The notes under the pieces were generated by a model. The model was not told the origin of the DNA. It saw nothing but the letters and a program-made list of their open reading frames with translations, and did no database searches. The translations under genes were made by a program, and so were the position numbers. 64,000 bases of DNA from Microglena sp. YARC (lineage: Eukaryota; Chlorophyta; Chlorophyceae; Chlamydomonadales; Chlamydomonadaceae): the NCBI GenBank assembly GCA_022414725.1, contig CM039466.1:37671936-37735935 (forward strand), given 5' to 3'. The first letter of the stretch is position 1, and every line of letters begins with the position of its first letter. Positions 57,901 to 64,000 of the stretch are shown here, piece after piece.

Positions 57901-60491
57901 GACTGCCTCTCAGTTGCACAACACCAGCACCTTCCAAGTCTTACCAACATCAATCAGAGTGTCTGACCATCTGCCTGCCTGCCACCCCACCACAACATCT
58001 AAGTCTTACAACATAAATCCAGAGTGGTCTGAACATCTGCCTGCCCCTCCCCCCCCCCACACACACATACACAAGTCTTACCACATCAATCCAGAGTGTC
58101 TGAAACATCTGCTGCCTGCCCCCCCCAGTCACACCCACACCACACACACACCCAAGTCTTCCAAACATTAATCCAGAGTGTCTGAACATTGCCTGCCTGC
58201 CTACCCCCCCCCCCCCCACACACACACACATCACCACACACACACCTCCCCACACCGCAAGCCTCACCAACCTCATCAATCCAGAGAGTCTGAAATCTGC
58301 CTGGCAGCACCCCGCGGCATCGATTGCTGCATTACACTGGCTCTGCCGGTACATGCGAAGGTAGAAGGTGGTGTAGGAGGTGCCAGCGTAGGTAGCTGTG
58401 CTGCTGTTGAGGTGGGCCACCCTGTAGGGGGATGCGTAGTCATCTGCCTGGCAGCAGGAGGGCGGCAGGACACACAGCTGTGGCTCTTCAGTGGGTAGAC
58501 ATGAAATGCAGCAAGGGGACTTCCTTCCAAGGCAGGGCCATTCACCAGCTGGGAAAGGCCCGTCCAAAACTGGAAGCAGAAGGTGGTGGGATGGGTGGAA
58601 GGGTGGTAAGTGTGGGGTGGGGAAATGTGTAATGGTGTGGTGTGTGTGGTGTGTGTGGGGTGGTAAGTGTGGGGTGGGTGGTGGGTCGGTGAGGTGGGGC
58701 TGGGGTAGGGGTGGGGTTGGGATGGGTGTGGGTGTGTGGTGTGGGATAAGAGGATGTGTATGTGTCTGCTTTGGCTGCAGCAGAGGGCCCAGGGGAGCAC
58801 AGCTGTGGGCTCTTCAGTGGGTATGAAGTGCAGGGGGACATTCCCTTCCAAGGCAAGGGCCATTCACGACCAGCTGGGACAAGGCCGTCCAAACTGGCTG
58901 GAACAAGAAGGTGGTGGGGTGGGGTGGGGTGGAAGTGGTGGGGGTGGAAGGAGTAAGTGGTGGGTAGTAGTGGTGGTGGGGTGGTGAGTGGTGGGTAGTG
59001 GTGGGGTTGGGGTAGGGGTAAAGTTTGGATGGGTGTGGTGTGTGTGTGGATAAGAGGATGTGTAAGTGTCTGCTTGCAGCAGGAGGGGCAGGACACAGCA
59101 GTGGCTTTCAGTGGGGTAATGAAACAGGGGGACATTTCCTTCCAAGGCAGGGCCATCCACCAGTTGGGACAAAGCGGCCGTCCAAAACAGGAACAGAGGA
59201 TCGTGGGGTATAGGGGTGGGGTGGTAAGGAGATGGTGAAGGGGGGGGTGGGGGTGGGGTAGTGGTGGGGTGGGGTGGGGTAGTGAGGGGTGGGATAGTGG
59301 GTGGGGTGAGTGTTGGTGGGTGGTTAAGTGGAAGTGGGTGGAATTAAGGTGGGTAGTGGTGGTTGTTGGGGTGGGGTAGTGACGGGGTGGGATAGTGGTG
59401 GGGTGAGTGGTTGGGTGGGGGTGGTAAGTGGGTGGGGGTGGAGTGGTGAGTGGTGGGGTAGTGGGTGGGGTTGGGGTAGGGGTAAAGTGTGGATGGGTGT
59501 AGGGTGTGTGTGTGGAATAAGAGGATGTGTAGTGCCTGCCTATGGCAGCAGGAGGGCCCAGGACACAGCTGTGGCTCTTCAGTGGGTAAATGAAAGTACA
59601 GGGGGGACAATTCCTTCCAAGGCAGGGCTAATCCACCAGCTGGGATAAGATAGGACACGTCCAAAACTGAAACGGAGGGTGGTGGGGTGGTGGTGGGGTG
59701 GTGGGTGGGGAAAAAGGTGTGGGTGGGGGTAAGTGGAGATGACAGGGTGGGTGGTGGGGTCGGGTGGGCAATGGGGCTGGGGTAGAGGTAAAACAGGGGG
59801 TGGGAAATATGGGTGTGGGTGTGTGTGTGGGATAATAGGATCGCGAAGTGTCCTGCTTGGCAAGCAGAGAGAGGCCCAGGACACAGCTGTGGCTGTAAAG
59901 TGGGTAATCGAAGTGCAGGGGACACCTTTCCTTCCAAGGCACAGGGCATCCTACCAGTTGGGACAACAGGCCCGTCACAAAAACTGGAAACAGAGGGTGG
60001 TGGGGTGGGTGGGGGGGTGGGGGTAAGCGTGGTGATTTGGGGTGGGATAAGTGGAACTGGGGTGGGGTGGGGTGGGGTGGGGTGGGGTGGGGTAGTGTGT
60101 GTGGTGAGTGGTGGGGTGGGGGTGGTAAAAGTGGTGGGGTAGTGTGGAACTGGTGGGGTGAAAGTGAGTGGTGGATAGTGTTGGGGGGGTGGGGGTGGTG
60201 GAGTGGTGGGGTGGTGGTGGTAAGTGTTGGGGTGGTGTTGGGGTGGGACGTGGTGAGTGGTGAGTGTTGTTTGGGGTGGGGGTGGGTGGGGTGGGGTTGT
60301 GGTAAGATAGGGTTGGGGATGGCTTTGGGATGGGATAGTGATGGTGGGGTGTGTGTGTGTGGGGGGGGGGGGGGAGGGTATAGGTAGGTTTGAGGGTTGG
60401 CGCGAGCAAAAGCGGCGGATCCGTGGGGATTTGGGGGTACATTTCTGACTAGTTTAGATGGACCCATGCGTCGCTATGCAGCGAGAGAATT

Positions 60492-60525
<34 letters not shown>

Positions 60526-61875
60526 CGACGTTTTTGTCGCAAACAAAAAATTGCTCACCGGTTCAAGGCCTGGAATGAAACATCACCAGCAGAGGCTTGC
60601 TCTTGTCTAAATCCTGTAAGGTGGAGGCAGTAGCAAGGGGCATTAATTGCATGGAGACATGAACAGGCACACATGGTGATTGGGGGTGTATCATACAAAG
60701 GTGCTTCAAAAGGTAATGATAACTTCTGGTTCTGGTGGGGCGTGGTGTTAAGGGAGCCCGTCGTACGCGGGGAGGGAGCGGTCTTCTACCTCAACTGGAC
60801 AAGCTACCATCACGATTGACAACGACCTGCAACGCCAAGAGCGACTGAAGGGGAATCGAACCCCCTACTCTTCGTCCTCAAGCGATTTGGTCTACCTCTA
60901 GACCAATGTACATCACTGAAAGGGGCTAGGTGCTTCAATAACAGCATCAATACAGTACAACAAGTCCTCTGGCAGCGTCGCAAAGCGTCGCGGAAATTGG
61001 CGGAAGTGCTGGCAACTGGAACGACAGGTGGCAACGATGGAGCTGGCCGAAGCCAGTTAGTTATGAGACACTTGGCTGACATATCAGGCTTTGTCTCGGT
61101 CATCGGTTGGACGGTTGGACAGACGGAGAACAGGGTGAATCTGGGGGCTCTTGCTTCCCAGAAGGGGGGGCTCCGCCAAAAAACAAGATACAAATGCATG
61201 CATCTGACGGTGACCACTGCTAGCTCCGGCTTACGCAGTGGTGTCCTTAATTTCACCTCCTGTGAGTGACTGCATTACACGGATTTAACAATTTCAATTT
61301 CGTACTTCTGAGCAGGAATGTGAAGGCTGATCGACGCACACACACACGAAGCACATGCATGGTGGGCGGGTCCGCCGTAGTCATGTTTGAAAACGAGGTT
61401 ATGCATGAGGCCTACTTTTCACGGAAACGGTAGTAGCTGCTAGGAGAAGGAAGGTGAAGGCTGATAGACCATATAAATATATAATCAAAGTAAGCCAAAG
61501 CCATTGTGTGGTGGAGGGGGAAAACGAGGCTAGGCATGGGGCTCACCTGTCACAGATACGGCAGTAGCTGCTAGGATAAGGAAGGTGAAGGCTGATAGAC
61601 CATGTAATCAAAGTAAACCAAAACAATTGTTTGATGGAGGGGGCAAACGTGGCTAGGCATGAGGCCTACTTGTCACGGATACGGCAGTAGCTGCTAGGAG
61701 CAGGAGGGTGAAGGCTGACAGACGTGTGCACAAACACACACACACACAAACACGCAGCACATGCATGGTGGGCGGATCGGCCGTGGTCATGTCTAAAACG
61801 AGGTTATGCATGAGGCTTACCTGTCACAGATACGGCAGTAGCTGCTAGGAGCAGGAAGGTGAATGCCGTGGTCAT
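46176..61875 (-). CDS. Pherophorin-like type I membrane protein (multi-exon, partly resolved)
   Basis: Predicted about 880 residues on the minus strand. Order: signal peptide MTTAFTFLLLAATAVSV; Cys-rich module (FPAGEWPCLGRKSPCC, SCCQADDYASPYRVAHL, RQSQCNAAIDAAGCCQADF); a second part ending DSLCALSDTAPVNGLCNIIV; Pro-rich linker; a second module (LGSCEDAAAVNTCCDMDINA, DLCALAADTDPSLGSCSYTF, PFCCPTD); Pro-rich linker; two more Cys-poor modules (ASCSKAHCQDVCGWTLF; GLCSEYKPIADGCVRLD); then a Gly/Ser stalk, helix VGVSLGVIALAVLAFFLLA, stop-transfer RKRK and a ~50-residue tail. SPYR, CC-(N/D)-D-(L/I) and LC..C.Y....CCP patterns with Pro linkers are typical of volvocine pherophorins, glycoproteins of the extracellular matrix. 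The TM anchor is unusual. Exons between 56490 and 58267 are unresolved. Confidence 0.78.
46540..47960 (-). repeat. Decoys of the last exon and of the preceding exon's 3' end
   Basis: 46640-46735 is a diverged copy of the last exon's start (TATGGTGCGCTTACAAGGC on the minus strand). 46560-47040 is a GTGTATTAGAGTGTATATT array. 47070-47830 contains about five copies of the preceding exon's end (plus strand ACCTGAAGCAGGGGTCTCCG, ATGGCCACTACACA), each with a minus-strand GTATG donor; the copy near 47470 has lost the donor (CTGAAGCAGGGTCTTGG). Confidence 0.9.
47967..48131 (-). CDS. Pherophorin-like gene exon (WTGTAPAGEAVQYG)
   Basis: Acceptor TTCCCCACAG, donor AG|GTATGT, phase 2 in and out. It encodes IAWPWTGTAPAGEAVQYGFS, LGGAKNPSEVCRQGVSPAQT and CVVAIIGDPCF. 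The decoys downstream all repeat its last ~35 bases. Confidence 0.85.
48395..48810 (-). CDS. Pherophorin-like gene exon (SPRHIPLSELCQPG)
   Basis: Acceptor CCACCATCCAG, donor GG|GTAAGA, phase 0 in and phase 2 out, 138 codons. It encodes SPRHIPLSELCQPGALPGQG, ACAAIIRGPSVYSVVFFGPE, CSEYKPIADGCVRLDSAAFS, FEFRLRDHSRQATGC and AGGEIHPSATMIANG. This module has paired cysteines but no CC motif. Confidence 0.87.
48811..49250 (-). repeat. Decoys of the SPRHIPL exon 5' end and GGGATGGGTGATGGT array
   Basis: Two copies near 48880-48930 and 49000-49050 (plus strand GGATGTGGCGTGGGCTCTGG) repeat the exon start and its acceptor, encoding SPRHIPLSALCQPG. Between them are G-runs, including a long one at about 48959-48980. 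49070-49160 is a 15-bp GATGGTGGGATGGGT array. Confidence 0.9.
49295..49363 (-). pseudogene. Decoy of the 69-nt exon with GC in place of the donor GT
   Basis: An in-frame, indel-free copy of the exon at 49471-49539. It encodes HANISGTFSYGPLYESTLLY plus TIQ; 16 of 23 residues are identical to the true exon. The sequence after CAG is GCACAC instead of GTATGC. It lies downstream, with a duplicated GAAAAGAAAAAGAAG spacer. Confidence 0.8.
49471..49539 (-). CDS. Pherophorin-like gene 69-nt exon
   Basis: Acceptor CTTTTCCAG, donor CAG|GTATGC, phase 0 both sides. It encodes GANASVTFTYGPFSEGTLLY plus TIQ, continuing the module from exon 51922-52162. Confidence 0.87.
49540..50100 (-). repeat. GGTGCAGAAAGAATTGAATA array and two family A copies
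   Basis: 49545-49620 repeats GAATAGGGTGCAGAAAGAAT (four units, including part of the exon's acceptor side). Family A copies lie at about 49690-49848 and 49850-50092, both on the minus strand, the second with a full GGGGGCTCC hairpin end. Confidence 0.88.
50297..50463. mobile_element. Inverted-repeat element (~167 bp), MITE-like
   Basis: The ends GCAATTCAAGGGATGAACTG and CAGTTCATCCCCTGAATTGC are reverse complements with one mismatch; pairing continues inward through GGCAAAC/GTTTGTCC and CGTACTTCG/CGAAGTACG. The centre has repeated TCTCGACAATT. No clear target duplication. Confidence 0.8.
50655..50740 (-). repeat. Dispersed element family B copy
   Basis: AAACGGGCTGGCCCCTCAAC and CTCACGCCTCGTAAT followed by a TTTATTTATT tail, the minus-strand version of the copies near 20883. 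Confidence 0.85.
50985..51740 (-). repeat. GGGTGGGTGATGTG 13-15-bp minisatellite
   Basis: About 750 bp of GGGGTGGGTGATGTGGGGTG units. On the coding strand of this gene it is CATCACCCACCCCA, i.e. C-rich. His/Pro/Thr-rich open frames here are repeat translations. Confidence 0.96.
51745..51918 (-). repeat. Dispersed element family A, 5'-partial copy
   Basis: ACGGACAGGCTTCGTC, ACAACGGGTGACCCTGGGGG and the CCCCCCAGAAGAGGGGGCTC hairpin. It ends 3-4 bases from the donor of the exon at 51922-52162, so that donor reads GTAATGCTTTTTGGCGGAG, taking much of its intron context from the element. Confidence 0.88.
51922..52162 (-). CDS. Pherophorin-like gene exon (MALQYYEGPATVG)
   Basis: Acceptor TGCCCCTGCAG, donor CAG|GTAATG, phase 2 in and phase 0 out. 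It encodes PTLQAQLPDTSMALQYYEGP, ATVGNSFTFMVSDHNSASCS, KAHCQDVCGWTLFINPSLAS and NSQGYTLFQ. Phase fits the second GTAG donor of the previous exon (end 52798). Confidence 0.86.
52163..52797 (-). repeat. Decoys of the MALQYYEGP exon
   Basis: A long upstream copy at about 52345-52494 covers two-thirds of the exon in one frame-equivalent block with its CTGCAG acceptor; a short one is at 52255-52292. Flanking CAGCTTCCCCCTACTGCCC and GGTTTAGGTGGTTTA pieces are repeated too. 52680-52692 has a C-run. A copy of an intron border AAAAAGAGCCCTGA occurs at 52579 and 52774. Confidence 0.88.
52798..53452 (-). CDS. Pherophorin-like gene large exon (CC module and Pro-rich linker)
   Basis: Acceptor CCTTCTCAG, donor GGTAG|GTAGGG (a GTAG tandem; the alternative at 52802 would break phase with the next exon). 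It encodes TQASLLSNYTFVLSALGSCE, then VNTCCDMDINAIQLAVSSEA, a central ~90 residues, DLCALAADTDPSLGSCSYTF, STAPFCCPTDS, and the linker SPPPPSPPTPPG with PPSHPPPPSSPAPAG. The CC-D-D and final C.Y..CCP spacing is the clearest pherophorin evidence in the gene. Confidence 0.9.
53453..54358 (-). repeat. TGCTGACCAGCT and TTATTTA arrays, family B copy
   Basis: 53460-53680 repeats GTGCTGACCAGCTAAGT and GGTTTAGGTG. 53745-53845 is a minus-strand family B copy following a C-run. 53846-54345 is AT-rich TTTATTTATTTACT with GACCAGCTCCCCCCTATTTA; the GACCAGCTCCCCCCTA part copies the intron next to the donor of the exon at 54359. Confidence 0.88.
54359..54628 (-). CDS. Pherophorin-like gene exon (end of first module, linker, start of second)
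   Basis: Acceptor GACACCGACGCAG, donor G|GTAGGG, phase 1 in and out, 90 codons. It encodes AIITLTVNSDTDSLCALSDT, APVNGLCNIIVEGG, the linker APPPADTPPLTRAPPP and TASAASSGFRLALQSVTAPF. Confidence 0.86.
54629..55190 (-). repeat. Decoys of the AIITLTV exon 5' end in TG-rich array
   Basis: Copies near 54710-54770 and 54895-55020 (plus strand GATGATGGCGCCTGCGTCGG, GAGAGTGCGCACAGG) keep the acceptor and the AIITLT start, then run into GTGTGGTGTG repeats. A G-run lies at about 54867-54887. Confidence 0.88.
55195..56366 (-). repeat. TG-rich array, family A and B fragments, AATAAAGTAAAACAATT array
   Basis: 55325-55690 is a GGTGTGTGTGTGGTGTGCGG array. 55690-55815 is the 3' two-thirds of a family A element (+). 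55830-55980 holds one and a half family B copies (-). 56040-56340 is a ~22-bp GGTAATAAAGTAAAACAATT array that loosely resembles the unit of the left satellite. Confidence 0.88.
56367..56489 (-). CDS. Pherophorin-like gene exon (PNLQVVHATLNG)
   Basis: Acceptor CCCCCTGCAG, donor G|GTGAGT, phase 1 in and out. It encodes PNLQVVHATLNGSPSAVEVE and QSALGFRLSLTEALSGLPDS. It joins the next exon as DSG-AIITLTV. Confidence 0.86.
56490..57660 (-). repeat. Decoys of the PNLQVVHATLNG exon 5' half; unresolved exon
   Basis: About eight tandem copies (115-170 bp) of plus-strand GAGCGTGGCGTGTACCACTT, GGTTGGGGTCTGCAGGG, each with a CTGCAG acceptor, and spacers GGGGAGGGGCATGCGTGTGG. The furthest (57565-57640) differs: minus strand VCQADGVNATLKDGVLRVQV, so it may be a separate real exon, but I cannot fit its phase to both neighbours. 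Confidence 0.8.
57661..58267 (-). repeat. Decoys of exon 2 3' end
   Basis: About seven copies of plus-strand CAAGTCTTACCAACATCAAT, CCAGAGTGTCTGAACATCTG, separated by C-runs and CACACA. Each retains a minus-strand TTG|GTAAG donor, which supports the donor used at 58268. Confidence 0.9.
58268..58569 (-). CDS. Pherophorin-like gene exon 2 (first Cys-rich module)
   Basis: Acceptor TTCTGCTTCCAG, donor TTG|GTGAGG, phase 1 in and phase 0 out. It encodes LDGPFPAGEWPCLGRKSPCC, ISCLPTEEPQLCVLPPSCCQ, ADDYASPYRVAHLNSSTATY and YRQSQCNAAIDAAGCCQADF. It continues the signal peptide as AVSVT-VLDGPFPAG. Confidence 0.86.
58570..60390 (-). repeat. Decoys of exon 2 5' half in GGTGGGG array
   Basis: Four copies at about 58780-58910, 59080-59200, 59545-59675 and 59853-59985 (plus strand ACAGCTGTGGCTCTTCAGTG, CCTTCCAAGGCAGGGCCAT, CCAGCTGGGACAA, CAAAACTGG). 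Each keeps a minus-strand TTTCCAG-type acceptor but carries indels. Spacers are GGTGGGGTGGTAAGTG-like. Confidence 0.92.
60391..60700. other. Intron 1 part with poly-T run
   Basis: A poly-T run of about 37 at 60489-60525. The remainder is unique-looking; nothing coding is seen. Confidence 0.6.
60700..60910 (-). mobile_element. tRNA-related SINE-like element, copy 2
   Basis: Minus strand: TTGGTCTAGAGGTAGACC (box A-like), then GGGGGTTCGATTCCCC (box B), then GGCTCCCTTAACACCACGCC and ATCATTACC shared with 45670-45875. Confidence 0.65.
60961..61190 (-). repeat. Dispersed element family A copy
   Basis: AAGTCCTCTGGCAGCGTCGC, CAGTTAGTTATGAGAC, CTGACATATCAGGCTTTGTC and a CCCAGAAGGGGGGGCTCCGC hairpin end. 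Minus orientation. Confidence 0.92.
61207..61305 (+). repeat. Dispersed ~95-bp element (copy of 42014-42118)
   Basis: GCTAGCTCCGGCTTACGCAG, GGTGTCCTTAATTTCACCTC and CATTACACGGATTTAACA match the segment near 42014. Confidence 0.8.
61310..61820 (-). repeat. Decoys of exon 1 3' end (signal-peptide exon)
   Basis: Three downstream copies near 61425-61470, 61550-61605 and 61670-61725 (plus strand GATACGGCAGTAGCTGCTAG, GGAAGGTGAAGGCTGA) repeat the hydrophobic core and the donor but lack the ATG. Spacers contain AAAACGAGGYTAKGCATGRG. Confidence 0.92.
61821..61875 (-). CDS. Pherophorin-like gene exon 1 (signal peptide)
   Basis: ATG at 61875-61873, donor G|GTAAGC, phase 1 out. It encodes MTTAFTFLLLAATAVSVT, a short signal peptide with a hydrophobic core. 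Only this copy has an ATG, which decides the start. Confidence 0.87.
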
Positions 61876-62224
61876 CCGTATATACTCCCTGCGATCGGAA
61901 GGAAGATGCTTTGTTACATTACATGACATTGCATTACATTGTTAAATCACATTACATTTCTTACATTACATTGTCATAGGCAGGCCAGTGTTGACCCAGG
62001 ACAAGCCACTCAACAAATTCCAGGGGGGTCTTCAACCATCCTCACAACAAATCCGCAGAGTTTAGACTGGGCCATGGATATGAGTCATACAATTCTCTCC
62101 TAGTATCACTGGTCGTGGCAAACTAGTGATGCTCATTAATCGCTTCTTTGGTGGTTATAGGATTGAGCTGGTTACATGTTTTTCAATCCAACTCTGCGCT
62201 GCTCACCGTCTTCCAATTCAACCA
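61876..62224 (-). promoter_or_regulatory. Upstream region of pherophorin-like gene
   Basis: 5' flank on the minus strand. It contains a TTACATTACATTGTCATAGG, CAGGCCAGT segment also found at 36560-36625, and a GCTGCTCACCGTCTTCC-type repeat at 62195. No core promoter motif is recognised. Confidence 0.35.
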
Positions 62225-64000
62225 GCCCCCCCCGTGCGATTTCCATTGAAACAAGAAAAAAGACACACTAAACAGATGCAATGTGTAGGTTGCAGAAGCT
62301 GTCTGTATGTACACTTCTCAGGCACCTCCGTACCTCTCCCTGATCTACCCTCCCAAGCCTCCCGTGTGATTCCCACGGAAACGGGAGACACTAAACAGAT
62401 GCATGATGTGGGTCAGAGCTGTCTGTATGTACATACTCAGGCACCTTGCCTACCTCCAAGGCTTCCCTGTGCGATTCCCACGGATACAAGAGAGCATACT
62501 AATCAGATGGCATGTTAGGTGCAGAGGCGTTTGTATGTAATTACCTCGAGCGAAAACAAGGGGAGCACACTCTTGTCAGAGGCTACCCCTCCACCTTGCT
62601 TGACTCCAAGCCTCCCAGTGTGATTCCCAGACGTGCGTGCTGTGTGGTGCATCCACGGAATTTGTCTACAGCTCCGTGCGAGGAAACTAAGAGCACACTA
62701 AACATATGATGCTGTAAGGTGCGAGAGCTGTTTGTATGTACATTTCAGGCACCTTGTCTACCCTCCCTGTTACCCTCCAAGTTTCCCTGTGGATCCCACG
62801 GATACAGAGACATATAACAGCATGCATGTGTTTAGGTGCAGAGGCGCTGTTTGTAATGCTTACATTACCTCAGGAATCTTGTCTACCCTCCAAGCCCTCT
62901 CCGTGCGATTCCCACGGCGAAACAGGGACACACTAAACAGATGCATGTGGATAGGTGCCAGAGGCTTGTTTGTATGTCACATTACTAGACCTTGTCTAAC
63001 GCCTCCCAAGCTCCCCTGTGCGATTCCTTGGACGGTACAACGAGAGCAACTAACCGATGCTGTGTAGGTTGCAGAGGCTGTCTTTTGTATGTACTTACCT
63101 GAGGAATTTGTCTACCCTCCAAGCCTCCGTGCCGATTCCCACAGGAAAAAAGGGAGCACACTAAACAGATGATGTGTAGGTGGCAGAGGCTGTTTGTATG
63201 TACATTACTCAGGTTTCCCTCCAGCCCTCCCGTGGCGAATTCCACGGAACAAGGGAGCACACTAAACATATGCATGGTGTAGGCCAGAGGCTGTTTGTAT
63301 GTCATTACTCAGGAGCCTTGTCTACCCTCTGTACCCTCCACGCTCCCAGTGTGATTCCCACGGGACAATGGGAGAACTAAACAGATGCATGTGTAGGTGA
63401 GAGGCTTGTTTTGTATGTACATGTAATACTCAGAATCTCTTGTCTACCCTCCCAACGCCTCCCGTGCGACTCTTCCCACAGGAAACAAGGGCGCACGGTA
63501 TAAACATATGATGCATTGTAGTGTAGTGCAGAGCTGTTGTATGTATGTACATTACCCTCAGGCACCTTGTCTCAACCCTCCCCTGTCTACCCTCCAAGCC
63601 TCCCCAGCTCCCTGTGCGATTCCCCACGGGAACACAAGAAGGCATACTAAACAGATGCATGTGTAGGTGCAGAGCGCTGTTTGTTATGTACATTACCTCA
63701 GGAATCTTGTTTACCTCAAGCCTCCCGTGCGATTCCCAGGGAAACAACGGGAGCACACTAAACAGATGCATGTGTGGTACAGAGGTGTTTTGTATGTAAT
63801 TACCCTCAGGCACACGTTGTTACTACCTCACGCTCCCTGTGCGATTCCCGACGGATACAAGAGAGCACACTAAACAAGATTGCATGTGTAGGTGCAGAGG
63901 CTGTTTGTATGTACATTACTCAAGCATGGTTAATCTTGGTGCTCCCCCAAGCACCTCGCTCCGTGCGATTCCACGGAAAAGCCTCCGTGCGTTCCAAGGG
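62225..64000. repeat. ~110-bp satellite array, right end
   Basis: Sixteen or so degenerate units with GTGCGATTCCCACGGAAACA, GGGAGCACACTAAACAGATG, AGGTGCAGAGGCTGTTTGTA and CTTGTCTACCCTCCAAGCC. Many one-base indels, like the left satellite. It continues past the window end. Not coding. Confidence 0.93.

Overview
This is a nuclear eukaryotic window, most likely from a chlorophycean green alga (Chlamydomonadales). The basis is a plant-type SSRP1, a pherophorin-like extracellular-matrix gene, GC-rich exons with GT-AG introns, and a TGTAA motif just after one stop codon. Genus is not determinable from what I can see. There are no prokaryotic features. Nearly all long open frames in the window are low-complexity translations of C/A-rich or G/T-rich minisatellites and are not genes.

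Layout. 1-8358 is a degenerate 27-bp G-rich satellite interrupted by a 1000-N gap (4689-5688). 8360-12566 is non-coding, mostly a 28-bp C/A-rich minisatellite. 12567-33200 (+) holds eleven exons of the histone chaperone subunit SSRP1 (FACT complex), from the middle domains to the C-terminal HMG box; the N-terminal ~100 residues are not visible. 36147-39680 (+) is a three-exon gene for ribosomal protein eS21 (RPS21). 39681-46175 is repeat-rich intergenic DNA. 46176-61875 (-) is a multi-exon pherophorin-like gene with a signal peptide, several Cys-rich modules separated by Pro-rich linkers, one transmembrane helix and a short cytoplasmic tail. 62225-64000 is a degenerate ~110-bp satellite.

The most striking property is architectural. 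In all three genes the introns consist largely of tandem arrays anchored on splice junctions: the repeat unit contains the terminal piece of the neighbouring exon, its splice site and some intron. Exon 3' ends with donors are repeated downstream of the exon, and exon 5' ends with acceptors are repeated upstream. The genuine exon is always the complete copy at the end of the array, and the others are decoys, often with stops or frameshifts. About twenty such arrays are visible.

The window also carries several dispersed short-element families: two hAT-like MITE families with terminal inverted repeats and near-perfect 8-bp target duplications, a tRNA-related SINE-like element, a ~210-bp two-hairpin element with about ten copies, and a ~85-bp element. 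Several conserved exons need a one-base correction to stay in frame. Together with the noisy satellites this suggests residual indel errors in a long-read assembly. The genes have unrelated functions (chromatin, translation, cell surface) and show no functional linkage beyond their shared intron structure.
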